Of a stretch of DNA of 50,850 nucleotides, positions 32,388-43,117 are shown piece by piece; the stretch's first letter is position 1, and every line of letters starts with the position of its first letter. The notes under the pieces are model-generated. The model was not told the origin of the DNA, did no database searches, and worked only from the letters and a program-made list of their open reading frames with translations. This DNA comes from Candidatus Zixiibacteriota bacterium. Lineage in GTDB: Bacteria; RBG-13-66-14; B26-G2; WVWN01. A program made the translations under genes and the position numbers. The stretch covers positions 1 to 50,850 of the forward strand of contig JAUWLW010000021.1 in assembly GCA_030613505.1 (NCBI GenBank). Reading direction: 5' to 3'.

Positions 32388-33435
32388 CTCGCGCTCGCTC
32401 GAGCGCGGGTTTTTTCCGCTCGTGCTCTCTCGCACGTCCGACGAACCACAGCGTTATGGCGCCGGCGAGGAGCGCCGCGGTTACGAGCGAGGCCGGGAGT
32501 ATATGGCCTTCCACGAGATTCAGCGCCCGCATCAGGACGTGGCCGGCCGCCAGCGCCGCGGCGAAGAGAACCGCGTCCGCGAAGCTCGCCCCCGGCGCGC
32601 GGCTGAATAATAACGAGAAGAAACCGCCGACGGCGCGCAACACGCGGCGGCGTTCGGCCAACAGGACCTCGGCCGCGGCCAGGAATATCATCAGGCACGC
32701 GAAAAGGAAAGGCCAATTTCCGAATATGCCGTAGATGCCGACGCCCACGGCGCTGAACCATTCGAGCAGAAAGGCGGCGACGAGCGGCGCCAACACGTTG
32801 CGCGTTCGCTCGCACAGGTAGGCGAGCGCGAGGGCTTCGGGCAGCCGCCAGGCCAGGAACGCCGCCCACGGCGCGTATCCCCCCAGCCAGTACGCGCCGC
32901 CCACGGCGGGCCATATCGCCGTCGTCGCGGCCAGCGTCGCCGCCGCGGCGAGGCCCGCGCGCCGACCCAGCGCGCCGCCCACGAACCCCTGGACGTACCC
33001 GTAGAACAAGTAGGCCGCGGCGACGCCCAACAAGACGCGCGCCATAATGGCGAAGGGGCCCTGGGCGAGCAACGAGGTCGGCAGCGTTGTGAAAAAGTCC
33101 GTACCCTTGAAGTGCAGCGCTACCAGCAGCGCGGCGCGATACAGAGTCAGTACGACGGCCGCGGCGAAGCCGTAATATAGCGTTCGGCCGAACGACGAGC
33201 CGCCCGGGCGGTAAAACGGCGCGCCCGGCCCGGGCCCGGGCAGAACGAGCCGCAGGAGCGCGGTGCCGGCCAGCGCCATCCCGAACAAGAACGACGCCTT
33301 TATAAGGCTTGCCGGCGCGCCGTACATCGCCGCCAACGAGCCGGTAGGGCAGAAGGCCAATACGACGGCGAGCACTTCGAAGAAGACCGCGAAGGCGAGG
33401 AGCATAGAGATGTCTTTCCGGTTGCCGGCGTTCAT
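32371..33435 (-). CDS. Multi-pass membrane protein, degenerate CPBP-protease-like
   Basis: A 354-residue protein with about ten TM helices. Two stretches follow the CPBP (Abi/Rce1) intramembrane protease pattern: AYLFYGYVQGFVGGALGRR occupies the place of the E-E-x-x-x-R motif, and ALALAYLCERTRNVLAPLVAAFLLEW the place of the final GxxxG-xxxxT-x-LxxP-xxxH-xxxN motif. The catalytic Glu pair and His are absent, so if the homology is right the protein is an inactive relative. The function is unknown. It lies between uvrB and the replication pair and overlaps both neighbours or abuts them. Confidence 0.65.
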   Translation of the reverse strand: MNAGNRKDISMLLAFAVFFEVLAVVLAFCPTGSLAAMYGAPASLIKASFLFGMALAGTALLRLVLPGPGPGAPFYRPGGSSFGRTLYYGFAAAVVLTLYRAALLVALHFKGTDFFTTLPTSLLAQGPFAIMARVLLGVAAAYLFYGYVQGFVGGALGRRAGLAAAATLAATTAIWPAVGGAYWLGGYAPWAAFLAWRLPEALALAYLCERTRNVLAPLVAAFLLEWFSAVGVGIYGIFGNWPFLFACLMIFLAAAEVLLAERRRVLRAVGGFFSLLFSRAPGASFADAVLFAAALAAGHVLMRALNLVEGHILPASLVTAALLAGAITLWFVGRAREHERKKPALERARDESGR

Positions 33436-35475
<2,040 letters not shown>

Positions 35476-35637
35476 TCGTGTAATTCGGTTTGGTCCATTT
35501 CCTAGCCGATTTATCGTACGTCGTATGGCGAGGTATCGTTGCGGTTCTTATTGCCAGGGTATAGGTAAGTATATTATTAAAAAGGTAGCGAATAATACGG
35601 ACTTTAGATTTTTAGTAAAAGGGTACTTGAACCGCCT
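35476..35637. other. AT-rich gap between uvrB and the horizontally acquired pair
   Basis: 162 nt without a gene. It contains AT-rich runs around 35570-35620 that continue the composition of the neighbouring island; I see no convincing promoter, terminator or LexA-like box for uvrB. Confidence 0.5.
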
Positions 35638-36102
35638 CTATTCTTGTTGTTCTGTTTCCGGGAGCAACCGCGTTATTAGGTTTTCGAAAACCAGAGCAAT
35701 GACAACGCCCAAGGCTAAAAAGAAAACGGCCGTTAATCCCACAACCGATAGAGATAATATAACTTGCCCAGCTTTTGCTAAAGCGATAGCGTGACCGCCA
35801 AGCCATTCGGCTACGGCCCCTACGCCGACGCCTATAGCTGCTATGACCGCGACGGCTTTTACGCTCCTTCTAACCCGAATATATTTTAACCTTTTCGCGT
35901 CTTTTAATATATGGTTCAGGAATTCTATTTTAATTAGATTGTTGATTAAACCGGTGAGGAGATGGGCGTAAAATTTACCGTCGTGTTTAGACGAAGCTCC
36001 CGTGTCAAACTCCCCATCGGCGTAGAAAATTATTTTCGTATCGATCGGGACTATTTTACAATTTGGTAGGACCTTACGCGTGTGATTTTTGCGTTCCTCC
36101 AT
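35638..36102 (-). CDS. Small two-TM protein of the AT-rich island
   Basis: A 154-residue protein. The N-terminal half is soluble and mixed (LPNCKIVPIDTKIIFYADGEFD, then a helical stretch), and the C-terminal half has two adjacent TM helices (about 80-105 and 110-140) with an acidic tail. The family is unrecognised. Codon use and composition are clearly more AT-rich than in the surrounding genes. It overlaps the upstream receiver-like gene by 52 nt. A soluble sensor-like part joined to two TM helices is common among membrane-acting effectors of two-gene conflict systems, but nothing here proves that role. Confidence 0.65.
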   Translation of the reverse strand: MEERKNHTRKVLPNCKIVPIDTKIIFYADGEFDTGASSKHDGKFYAHLLTGLINNLIKIEFLNHILKDAKRLKYIRVRRSVKAVAVIAAIGVGVGAVAEWLGGHAIALAKAGQVILSLSVVGLTAVFFLALGVVIALVFENLITRLLPETEQQE

Positions 36103-36593
36103 CCCTGAAGTAAGTCAATTAATTCCTTGCTCCTGTACGAATAAAGTCCGAGCTTATATTTGAATCCTAGGAAATTTTTTTTTAGGTTTTCACGCTTTTG
36201 TGTATCTAAACACAGGTTTTTAGAGTAACTCCTTACTGCTTTTCCTAAATCGTTAAGCGTGAAAATTTTACCTTTGACATCCTGTTCTGTGATTACGTAT
36301 TTTTCATTGTATAGAGCGCGAAGTTTGGCCATTTCTTCTTTATTAGCGTACCCGTAATCAGCAAAGATTACATGGGGCATTTCGTGGCATTTTTCGGCTA
36401 GTTCTGCTAGGGTTTTGGTCGATATTAGGAATCCACCGTTCGGCCGATTTTCGATTTTTACGTGGACCGTTTGTAAGTCAATTCGCCAAATCCGCCCTTC
36501 GAATTCACGTTCTTCCGTGTTTACTTTCCCTGGTAATTCTTTTAGGACTTCATCATCATCATCTATTACGAGAACCCTAAAATTGCGTACCAT
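36051..36593 (-). CDS. Receiver-like protein of the AT-rich island
   Basis: A 180-residue soluble protein. The first strand and acidic cluster (RVLVIDDDDEV, about residues 6-16) resemble a response-regulator receiver, and VIFADYGYA near residue 95 could supply the phospho-acceptor Asp. The expected Thr and Lys positions are not clearly aligned, so it is either a divergent receiver or a pseudo-receiver. The C-terminal 50 residues are basic and helical. AAGGAGG lies 10 nt before ATG 36593. The gene is AT-rich like its partner at 35638-36102 and they overlap, so they move and act together. Confidence 0.65.
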   Translation of the reverse strand: MVRNFRVLVIDDDDEVLKELPGKVNTEEREFEGRIWRIDLQTVHVKIENRPNGGFLISTKTLAELAEKCHEMPHVIFADYGYANKEEMAKLRALYNEKYVITEQDVKGKIFTLNDLGKAVRSYSKNLCLDTQKRENLKKNFLGFKYKLGLYSYRSKELIDLLQGWRNAKITRVRSYQIVK

Positions 36594-36626
36594 AGTATTG
36601 TTTCCTCCTTCCGTTAGTTAATTACT

Positions 36627-37121
36627 TTACAAACTTCCCTCCGCCGATTCGTCCAGCGACACGCGCGCGCCGGTCAGGCCCTCCTTGAGGACGTCGAGTT
36701 TCAGCAGACGGCGGATCTGGTCCTCGCGGTAGCGGCGCTTCTTGAGGATCTCCAGCTCGTTTTTGAATAACGTTATGAGCGTTTTGAAGGGGACGTCGGC
36801 GGGGGCCGCGGCCGAGACCTCCCGCAGGAAAGAGGCGACGGTCCGCGCGATAGTGGGGTAGGCGTAGAACTCGAACGGCCGGCCGTCGGCGGGGAAACTT
36901 TTTATTATCAATAACTCGTCGGCCGGCAGGTACAGCGCCGGGTGGAGCAGCTGGCCTTTTTTAACGACGCCCTTACATTTTCGCAAGACGAGTATGCGGT
37001 TGTGGACGACGGCGAGCGCTTGCAGCAACTCCGCGAATTCGACCGGCGCCTCCCACGACGCGAGCTCGAGTTTGATTACGCTGGCCGGGTACCGGCCTGT
37101 CGCTCCGAATAGGGTTTCCAC
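36627..37121 (-). CDS. Protein of unknown function between gmhA and the AT-rich island
   Basis: A 164-residue soluble protein without a recognised domain: an N-terminal helical region (EFAELLQALAVVHNRILVLRK), a central beta-rich part, and a C-terminal basic helical region (NELEILKKRRYREDQIRRLLKLDVLKEG). Its composition is GC-rich like the host genes rather than like the island on its other side. GTG 37121 follows the gmhA stop by 12 nt, with AGGGAAA upstream, so it is read with the heptose genes. It could be a host gene at the insertion border or the first gene of the acquired set. Confidence 0.55.
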   Translation of the reverse strand: METLFGATGRYPASVIKLELASWEAPVEFAELLQALAVVHNRILVLRKCKGVVKKGQLLHPALYLPADELLIIKSFPADGRPFEFYAYPTIARTVASFLREVSAAAPADVPFKTLITLFKNELEILKKRRYREDQIRRLLKLDVLKEGLTGARVSLDESAEGSL

Positions 37122-37133
37122 CGGCGGCTTTCC

Positions 37134-37736
37134 CTAAAGCGCGTCCGCCTTCCCGTCCACCTTGTCGCCGCCCATGCGGTCCCGCAGCAGCGTGAAGATG
37201 ACGTGGCCCAACGCCATGTGGACGTCCTCGACGATTTGCATGTTGGAAGACGGTACCAGGACCGCGACGTCGGCGTGCTCCTTGGCCTTGCCGCCGTCGC
37301 CGCCCGAGAAGAGGACCGCGGTCCCGTCCAGTTCCTTTATAACCTTGAGGGCGTTGATGACGTTGGGCGACATCCCGCTGCCGGAGAAGGCTACGGCGAC
37401 GTCGCGCTCGTCGGCCAGGTTGTAGAGCTGCTCGCCGAAGGTGTTGGTGTAGTCCGTGTCGTTGGCCCAGGCGGTTATTACGGCGACGTTCGTCGAGAGT
37501 GACAACGCCTTTATGCGCCGGCGCCCCACGGCGGCGGTCCCTTTGGAGAGGTCGCACGCCATGTGCGCCGAGGTGGCCGCGCCGCCGCCGTTCCCGAAGA
37601 GGAATATGGTGCCGCGCTCCCGGTACGCGCGGTCGAAGAGGTCCACCACGTCGCGCACCGCCTTGGCGTCCACCCGTCGAACCACCGCCGCCACCGACGC
37701 CAAGTATTCGTTTATTTCTTTTTCAACTCGCGACAT
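37134..37736 (-). CDS. gmhA: Sedoheptulose 7-phosphate isomerase
   Basis: A 200-residue SIS-domain protein of GmhA type: FLFGNGGGAATSAHMACDLSKG at about residues 45-66, FSGSGMSPNVINAL near 117, and the C-terminal NMQIVEDVHMALGHVIF, whose Glu and His are expected in the zinc/active site. It converts sedoheptulose 7-phosphate to D-glycero-D-manno-heptose 7-phosphate, the first committed step of heptose synthesis. It follows the HddA-like kinase gene directly, giving the first two pathway steps side by side. Confidence 0.93.
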   Translation of the reverse strand: MSRVEKEINEYLASVAAVVRRVDAKAVRDVVDLFDRAYRERGTIFLFGNGGGAATSAHMACDLSKGTAAVGRRRIKALSLSTNVAVITAWANDTDYTNTFGEQLYNLADERDVAVAFSGSGMSPNVINALKVIKELDGTAVLFSGGDGGKAKEHADVAVLVPSSNMQIVEDVHMALGHVIFTLLRDRMGGDKVDGKADAL

Positions 37737-37742
37737 ATCGAC

Positions 37743-38774
37743 CTAAACCTCGTCGTCTAAGGCGCGGACGCCGTCGTAGTCGAACCCGAAGTCGTACCGT
37801 TTGAAACCCTCTCCTTCGAGGTACGTCGCGACGCCGTCCTGGGCGGGGGGCGGCGCCATCACGAGGTAGAAGCCGCCGGCCCCGGCGCCGGTAACCTTGA
37901 CGGCCCAGGCGCCGAGTTCGCGGGCCCGGGCGCAGGTCGCCGCCGTCTTCTCGTCCGCCACCCTGGCCGAGACCTCTCTCTTGGCCAGCCACGCCTGTTG
38001 CATGTGCTCGCCGAAGCGGGGCCAGTCGGCTTCCGTCACGGCCGCGCGCATCTCGCCGGCCAGTTCCTTCATACGGTGAAGGGCTTCGACGGTTTGCCGG
38101 TCGCCCGCGGCGACGCGGGCCCGCTGGCCGGTGAGGACCTCGGCGGAGTCGCGGCGACGCCCGGAAAAGAATAACATAAAATGGCGTTCGAAGTCGCGCC
38201 GTTTTGACGCGGGAAAGTTTACGGGCTCGTGGCTTACGCCGTCGCCGTCGAAGCGGAAGTAGTTCAGGCCGCCGAAGGCCGCGGCGTACTGGTCCTGGCG
38301 GCCTATGGGCCGGCCTAGCTTTTCAATCTCTATGACGGACGCGGCCTCAGCCACCTCTTCCTTGGCGGGGCGGCGGCCGGCGAAGACGTGGAGCGCGTAC
38401 GCAACCGCGACGCCGACGGCACCCGAGGCCCCAAGGCCCGAGCCGGGCGGTAGGCCCGTCCGGACGGTTATTTCCACGCCCCCCGCGGGCCTGAGCTCCG
38501 CCAGGGTCCGACCGACCAGCGAGACCTCGGCTCGAGGGTCATTCAGGATTTCGGCCGGGTCGCCGTAGTCGGCGCGTATTTCAAAGTCGTCCAGGATAAG
38601 CGCTACGGTGCGGATGTCGAGGGGGCGGACCCGCACGCGCGCGCCCAGGCTAACCGCGGCCGAGAGGACCGCGCCGCCGTAGCGCTCCGCGTACGCCGGA
38701 AGGTCGGTCCCGCCGCCGGCGAAAGCTATGCGGCAGGGGGCGAAGGCGGTCACTATTTCCGATTTCGTGGCCAT
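37743..38774 (-). CDS. hddA: GHMP kinase, D-glycero-D-manno-heptose 7-phosphate kinase-like
   Basis: About 343 residues. GHMP motif 1 (APCRIAFAGGGTDLPAYAERYGG) and the ATP-binding PPGSGLGASGAVGVA (about 110) are present; the GRPIGRQDQYAAAFGG block near 165 and a C-terminal VTGAGAGGFYLV complete the family pattern. The GGGTDLPA segment is characteristic of HddA, which phosphorylates heptose 7-phosphate at C1. Start ATG 38774 is preferred to an upstream codon at 38828 because it follows the methyltransferase stop by 5 nt. Encoded with gmhA. Confidence 0.87.
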   Translation of the reverse strand: MATKSEIVTAFAPCRIAFAGGGTDLPAYAERYGGAVLSAAVSLGARVRVRPLDIRTVALILDDFEIRADYGDPAEILNDPRAEVSLVGRTLAELRPAGGVEITVRTGLPPGSGLGASGAVGVAVAYALHVFAGRRPAKEEVAEAASVIEIEKLGRPIGRQDQYAAAFGGLNYFRFDGDGVSHEPVNFPASKRRDFERHFMLFFSGRRRDSAEVLTGQRARVAAGDRQTVEALHRMKELAGEMRAAVTEADWPRFGEHMQQAWLAKREVSARVADEKTAATCARARELGAWAVKVTGAGAGGFYLVMAPPPAQDGVATYLEGEGFKRYDFGFDYDGVRALDDEV

Positions 38775-38779
38775 AAGAC

Positions 38780-39724
38780 TCAAGCGGGCGTCGCGACGTA
38801 AATTACGCCGCTCCCCTGTTTGAACCATAAAGCGAGCGTTTGCAGCGCGGGCCGCAGGCCCAGTTTATAGTATATAAAACGAGCGGCAGTCTCCAGGGTG
38901 GAACCCACTCGGATTTCCGGCGGCGACAGGTACTTGCGGATGGTTCCGTAATTGCCGCTGTAGCGAGCGAGGACGGCGAAGCCGTTTCTTTGGAGCATCG
39001 CCTTCAACGTCCGCGGCGTGAAGAAGGTGACGTGGTAGGGGACCGCGTCCGGCGCGACGGTCCCCGGCCTTTTCCTCTCCCATAGCGCCTGGCCGATTTT
39101 CTCCCAACGGTAGAGCTCGTACGGGACTTGGACCAGGATGACGCCGCCCGGTTTGAGGGCCGCGCGGACGTTGGCGAGGGCGGCGCCCGGGTTGTAGAGG
39201 TGTTCGACGATGTCGACGAGGTAGGCCGCGTCGAAGGACGCCGGCTCGAGCGCCGCCTCCTCCAACGGTGCCTCCACGACTTCCAGGCCGAAATGTTGCC
39301 GGGCGTACGCCGCGGCCTCGGCGGAGACGTCGTTGCCCGCGACCTCCCAACCCTGCCGCCGCAGCCACTCGAGTTGGAAGCCGTGGGCGCAGCCGCACTC
39401 CAACAGGCGCCCGGGCCCGGCGACGTAACGACTGAGCAGCGCCAGCCGCTTTGCGAAAAGGCGTTCGTATACGTCGCGGAAGCGCTCGAAGGTCTTCACG
39501 TAATCGTCGTAGCCGCCGGCGGCGTAGTACGTCGCGTCGTACAGGCGACGCGCCGCTTCGCGCGTGGGGCGCGGCGAAAGGCGGACCAGGCCGCACCGCC
39601 GGCACTTGACGACGCCGAAGCGCCCCTGCTGCGTCGATAGGAGGCGGCCGTCGTCGGCGTCGCACAGCGGGCAGGGCACTTCTTCTACCGGTAGCGTCGC
39701 GAGCTCGAGCGGTGGTTGTGCCAT
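38780..39724 (-). CDS. Class I SAM-dependent methyltransferase with N-terminal zinc ribbon
   Basis: A 314-residue protein. A treble-Cys zinc ribbon (CPLC near residue 18 and CRRCG near 42) is followed by a class I methyltransferase: motif I LLECGCAHGFQLEWL at about 108-122, the post-I acidic region GNDVSAEA, and motif II/III VDIVEHLYNPGAAL. This architecture is common for methyltransferases in glycan gene clusters that modify sugars. Its position just before hddA and gmhA fits surface polysaccharide work; the substrate is unknown. Confidence 0.87.
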   Translation of the reverse strand: MAQPPLELATLPVEEVPCPLCDADDGRLLSTQQGRFGVVKCRRCGLVRLSPRPTREAARRLYDATYYAAGGYDDYVKTFERFRDVYERLFAKRLALLSRYVAGPGRLLECGCAHGFQLEWLRRQGWEVAGNDVSAEAAAYARQHFGLEVVEAPLEEAALEPASFDAAYLVDIVEHLYNPGAALANVRAALKPGGVILVQVPYELYRWEKIGQALWERKRPGTVAPDAVPYHVTFFTPRTLKAMLQRNGFAVLARYSGNYGTIRKYLSPPEIRVGSTLETAARFIYYKLGLRPALQTLALWFKQGSGVIYVATPA

Positions 39725-39735
39725 CGCGGGTCTTC

Positions 39736-40149
39736 TTAATCCAACTCCTCCGGCCCAAGGAAGTCGTCGAGCGCCACGGCCTCGTAGTGTTCGATCTCGT
39801 AGCCGCTTTTTCCCTTCACGGCGACCAGGAAGTCGAAGCGGAAGTCCGGCTCTTCCGCGGGGCGCTCCTTCTCGAGGAAGTGGAGCGCGGCCCGGTATAC
39901 GCGCGACACTTTCCGGCGCGTGAATTGGGAGCGGGGGTCCACGCTCGCGCCCGCCCGGGCGGTCTTTACCTCCGCGAAGACGAGGCTGCCTTCCTTCGAC
40001 GCGACGACGTCGAGTTCGCCGAAGGGGGTGTGGTAGTTGCGGGCGACGACGTCAAAGCCGCGGCGGCGTAAAAAATCGGCCGCGGCGTCCTCGCCCGCGC
40101 GGCCGAGCGTTCGGCGCTTCGCGGCCCGGCGTTCGCCGTCGCGCGTCAT
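39736..40149 (-). CDS. yraN: YraN/UPF0102 family endonuclease-like protein
   Basis: A 137-residue protein of the restriction-endonuclease fold: GEDAAADFLRRRGFDVVARNYHTPFGELDVVA, followed by LVFAEVKTA, gives the E, D and ExK active-site residues of the family. YraN proteins commonly sit next to rnhB, as here. The true start is ATG 40149, which overlaps the rnhB stop (ATGA, 40146-40149). Role in DNA metabolism is inferred from the fold. Confidence 0.9.
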   Translation of the reverse strand: MTRDGERRAAKRRTLGRAGEDAAADFLRRRGFDVVARNYHTPFGELDVVASKEGSLVFAEVKTARAGASVDPRSQFTRRKVSRVYRAALHFLEKERPAEEPDFRFDFLVAVKGKSGYEIEHYEAVALDDFLGPEELD

Positions 40150-40829
40150 TGCCGGAAGAGGTCGCCGGCGGCCTCGCCGAAGTAGCGGGCCACGGGCGCG
40201 AAGCTGCGCCGGTGGGCCGGCGACGGCCCGAGCGCCGCCAACGCCTTGAGGTGGCCCGCAGTACCGTAGCCCTTGTGGACGGCGAAGCCGTATCCCGGGT
40301 ACTTGGCGTCCAGAAGCGTCATAAGGCGGTCGCGGTAAACCTTGGCGATTATGGACGCCGCGGCGATGGAGACGCACCGCGCGTCGCCCCGCACGATGGT
40401 CTTTTGCCGCACCACCATCGGGACGGGCGTATTGCCGTCAACCAACAATAAATCGGGCGCCGGCGTAAGCCGCAGGCACGCTTTCTTCATCGCGAGCAAA
40501 GCGGCGTTTAGGATGTTTACGTCGTCTATGACTTTGGCCGACGCCACGCCCACGGCCCAGGCCGAAGCGCCGTCGGCCAGCGTCGCGAAGAGCTCGTCGC
40601 GCGAGCCGGCGTCGAGCTGCTTGGAGTCGCGGATGCCGGAGCAATCGAACCCCGGCGGCAAGACGACCGCCGCGGCTACCACCGGCCCCGCCAGCGCGCC
40701 GCGGCCCGCTTCGTCCACCCCCGCCACGTGTGCGAGACCCTCCTCCCAGAAGCGCCGCTCGAATTCTTCCAGCGCGAGCGGCCCGTCGGGCGAGGAGGGC
40801 CCGAAAAACGTCGGCGCGTCGTCCGCCAT
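40146..40829 (-). CDS. rnhB: Ribonuclease HII
   Basis: A 227-residue protein with the RNase HII signature AGVDEAGRGALAGPVVAAAVVLP at about residues 37-59 (catalytic Asp-Glu), RDSKQLD, and LLVDGN further on with conserved IIAKVYRD. It removes ribonucleotides from DNA and RNA-DNA hybrids. It starts 4 nt after the rplS stop and overlaps yraN. Confidence 0.95.
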   Translation of the reverse strand: MADDAPTFFGPSSPDGPLALEEFERRFWEEGLAHVAGVDEAGRGALAGPVVAAAVVLPPGFDCSGIRDSKQLDAGSRDELFATLADGASAWAVGVASAKVIDDVNILNAALLAMKKACLRLTPAPDLLLVDGNTPVPMVVRQKTIVRGDARCVSIAAASIIAKVYRDRLMTLLDAKYPGYGFAVHKGYGTAGHLKALAALGPSPAHRRSFAPVARYFGEAAGDLFRQ

Positions 40830-40832
40830 AAT

Positions 40833-41249
40833 TTAGGACGTATCTTCGGCGGTCGTCTCGTCCTCCGGCGCCTTTTTCTCTGCGGCCTTGGCGCCGGGGC
40901 GGCGTATCCTGCCTTCCTTCACGCGTGCCTTCTTGCCGACCTTGCGGCGCAAGTAGTACAGCTTGGCCCGGCGCACTTTGCCGTGGCGCACGACCTTCAG
41001 GTTCTTTACCCGCGGCGAATGCAGCAGGAAGATTCGCTCCACGCCCACGCCCGAAGCTATACGCCGGAGCGTAATGGTCTCGCGCGGACCGGCGCCCTTG
41101 CGGGCGATGACGACGCCTTCGAAGGGTTGGGTTCGCGTTCGGTCGCCTTCGACGATCTCGACTTCTACCCGGACGGTGTCGCCCACCTTGAAATCCGGGA
41201 TATTATCTTTGAGCGCCGTCTTCTCTATTTCGCGAACGGCGGGATGCAT
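40833..41249 (-). CDS. rplS: Ribosomal protein bL19
   Basis: About 138 residues with the L19 core: [60 protein letters not shown], and the basic [22 protein letters not shown]. The C-terminal extension is Lys/Arg/Glu-rich and longer than usual. ATG 41249 is supported by GAGG 8 nt upstream, better than the GTG at 41258. Together with rimM and trmD it forms the classic rpsP-rimM-trmD-rplS cluster, here interrupted by khpA and a SPOUT gene. Confidence 0.96.
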   Translation of the reverse strand: MHPAVREIEKTALKDNIPDFKVGDTVRVEVEIVEGDRTRTQPFEGVVIARKGAGPRETITLRRIASGVGVERIFLLHSPRVKNLKVVRHGKVRRAKLYYLRRKVGKKARVKEGRIRRPGAKAAEKKAPEDETTAEDTS

Positions 41250-41303
41250 TTCGGACACCTCGTTGCGTTGGCTGATGTTTTATATGACAGCTGGTATCAG
41301 ATG

Positions 41304-41897
41304 CTACAGTTTGCTCGAATTTAGGTTGCCGTCGAGTATGCGGTAGACGTATATAGCGACCGCGGCCCTAACCGGGAGGTGGTTGAAGTCACCGCTTCCC
41401 GAGATCGGCTCGAGGACCGCGTCCGCGGCGAACAATATATCTTCCGTCAGGCCGGAGCCGGTGCCGAACAGCAGCAGCACCGGCCGCCCGCCGGCCGCCG
41501 TCCACAAATCTTCGGCCGGCAAAGCGTCTTGCGTGCGCCGGGCCGTAGTAGCGACGACAAACGGCTCTCGGCCTTCCGCCGCGGCCACGTCGTCGAAGGC
41601 GGCTTCCACGGTCGGGACCATTTTCGCCGTCGCGAGCGCCCGCTTCCGCTGCGGGCTGTGCTCGCCGCCCACCCCCTCGCGCCAGTGGTAAATTATTTCT
41701 TCCACCAGGCGTCGCTGCGACTCGTACGGGTTCGTGACGTAATATCCGGCGGCGCCGTACGTCAGCGCGATGCGGCCCAGGTCGTGCAGGTCCAGCGGCG
41801 TTACCGACGTGGCGACCGTTTCCCCCTCCCGGTTGTATACCGGCCAGTGGACGAGCGCGACGTACAGGTTACCCTTTTGGGCACGTTTGGGGGCCAC
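41304..41897 (-). CDS. SPOUT-type RNA methyltransferase-like protein
   Basis: A 197-residue protein matching the SAM-dependent RNA methyltransferase family that accompanies trmD: it opens with LYVALVHWPVYNREGETVATSVTPLDLHDLGRIALTYG and has the deep-knot region LLLFGTGSGLTEDIL and a C-terminal FNHLPVRAAVAIYVYRIL. The gene follows trmD by 19 nt and precedes rplS. The position and fold suggest modification of tRNA or rRNA; the target is unknown. Confidence 0.85.
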   Translation of the reverse strand: MAPKRAQKGNLYVALVHWPVYNREGETVATSVTPLDLHDLGRIALTYGAAGYYVTNPYESQRRLVEEIIYHWREGVGGEHSPQRKRALATAKMVPTVEAAFDDVAAAEGREPFVVATTARRTQDALPAEDLWTAAGGRPVLLLFGTGSGLTEDILFAADAVLEPISGSGDFNHLPVRAAVAIYVYRILDGNLNSSKL

Positions 41898-41916
41898 GGC
41901 CGTTCGCCCGCCTTCT

Positions 41917-42612
41917 TTAATCTTTACCTTCCAGCAGCTCGGGCCGGACGGCTCGCGTCCTCTTCAGCGCCTGCTCGCGGCGCCATTTCTCGACCTCGCC
42001 GTGGTTTCCCGAGAGCAGGACCTCGGGGACCGCCATTCCCCGGAACTCCCGCGGCCTGGTGTAGTGCGGGTGGTCCAGCAGGCCGGTGGCGAACGAATCC
42101 GTGGCCGCGGAGTCCTCGTCCCCCAGGACGCCCGGGACCAGCCGCGCCGCGGCGTCCACCACCGCCAGCGCCGCGGTCTCGCCGCCCGAGAGGACGAAGT
42201 CGCCTATCGATATCTCCTCGTCGGCCAGGCCCTCGCGGACGCGCTCGTCTACGCCTTTGTACCGGCCGCAGAGCAGTATTAAATGCTCCCTTTCCGCGAG
42301 CGACCGGCAGACCTCCTGCGTAAGCGGTTTGCCCTGGGGCGTGAGGAAGACGCGCCAACCCCGGCCGAACTGCGCCTCCACTTCCTCCACCGCGCGGAAG
42401 AACGGCTCCGGCTTCATGACCATGCCGACGCCGCCGCCGTACGGGTAGTCGTCCACCGAGCGGTACGCGTCGTCGCTGTAGGAGCGCAGGTCGTGGACGC
42501 GTACTTCCACCAGCCCCCGCTCGAGCGCCTTGCCCAACACGCCGACGGCCAGCGCGCCGTCGAAGAACGTCGGGAATATCGTCGCGATGTCGAAGGCGAG
42601 CGTCGGCGCCAT
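41917..42612 (-). CDS. trmD: tRNA (guanine-N1-)-methyltransferase
   Basis: A 231-residue TrmD of typical length: [10 protein letters not shown] at the N-terminus, [17 protein letters not shown], the SAM-knot segment [13 protein letters not shown] and [11 protein letters not shown], and [14 protein letters not shown] at the C-terminus. It methylates G37 of tRNAs. It starts directly after the rimM stop (1-nt gap). Confidence 0.97.
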   Translation of the reverse strand: MAPTLAFDIATIFPTFFDGALAVGVLGKALERGLVEVRVHDLRSYSDDAYRSVDDYPYGGGVGMVMKPEPFFRAVEEVEAQFGRGWRVFLTPQGKPLTQEVCRSLAEREHLILLCGRYKGVDERVREGLADEEISIGDFVLSGGETAALAVVDAAARLVPGVLGDEDSAATDSFATGLLDHPHYTRPREFRGMAVPEVLLSGNHGEVEKWRREQALKRTRAVRPELLEGKD

Positions 42613-42613
42613 A

Positions 42614-43111
42614 CTATCCCTCGCGGTGGGGTACGACGACGATTTTTTCCCCCCGGCGAACTTCCGCTACGTGGGCCCGGACGAAGGGTACGTCGTACGT
42701 CCTCTCGCCGGCCTCGATTACCAAAACGTCGTGCGGGCCGGCGCTGTAAACGGCGACCACGGTGCCCGCGGTTTCGCCGGTCGTAGTTTCTACGGGCAGG
42801 CCGACGAGTTCGAACTCGTAGTAGGCGTCGGACGGCGCTGCGGGGAGGGCCTCCGCCGGTACCGCGACCCTCCAATCTCTGTATTTTTCGGCCGCGGTGC
42901 GGTCGTCGATGCCGGCGAGCTTCGCCAGGAAGCTGTCGCCCCTGGGCCGCCAGCCCTCTACCGCGGTCGCCACTTGGCACGTCGGCCCGAGCAGGACTAC
43001 CGCCAGCCCGGGCCCCGGCACGAAAATCCCTTCCGTGAAATCGGTAACGACGACCTCGCCCTTAAGGCCGTGGGGTCGGCGGATTAAGGCGATGGTGATT
43101 GCGCCGCCCAC
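42614..43111 (-). CDS. rimM: 16S rRNA processing protein RimM
   Basis: A 165-residue protein with the N-terminal RimM domain ([17 protein letters not shown]) and a C-terminal PRC-barrel domain ([22 protein letters not shown] ... GPHDVLVIE, and [11 protein letters not shown]). RimM helps mature the 30S head, near S19. GTG 43111 follows khpA by 6 nt; the product is close to the family length. Confidence 0.93.
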   Translation of the reverse strand: MGGAITIALIRRPHGLKGEVVVTDFTEGIFVPGPGLAVVLLGPTCQVATAVEGWRPRGDSFLAKLAGIDDRTAAEKYRDWRVAVPAEALPAAPSDAYYEFELVGLPVETTTGETAGTVVAVYSAGPHDVLVIEAGERTYDVPFVRAHVAEVRRGEKIVVVPHREG

Positions 43112-43117
43112 CGGGCG

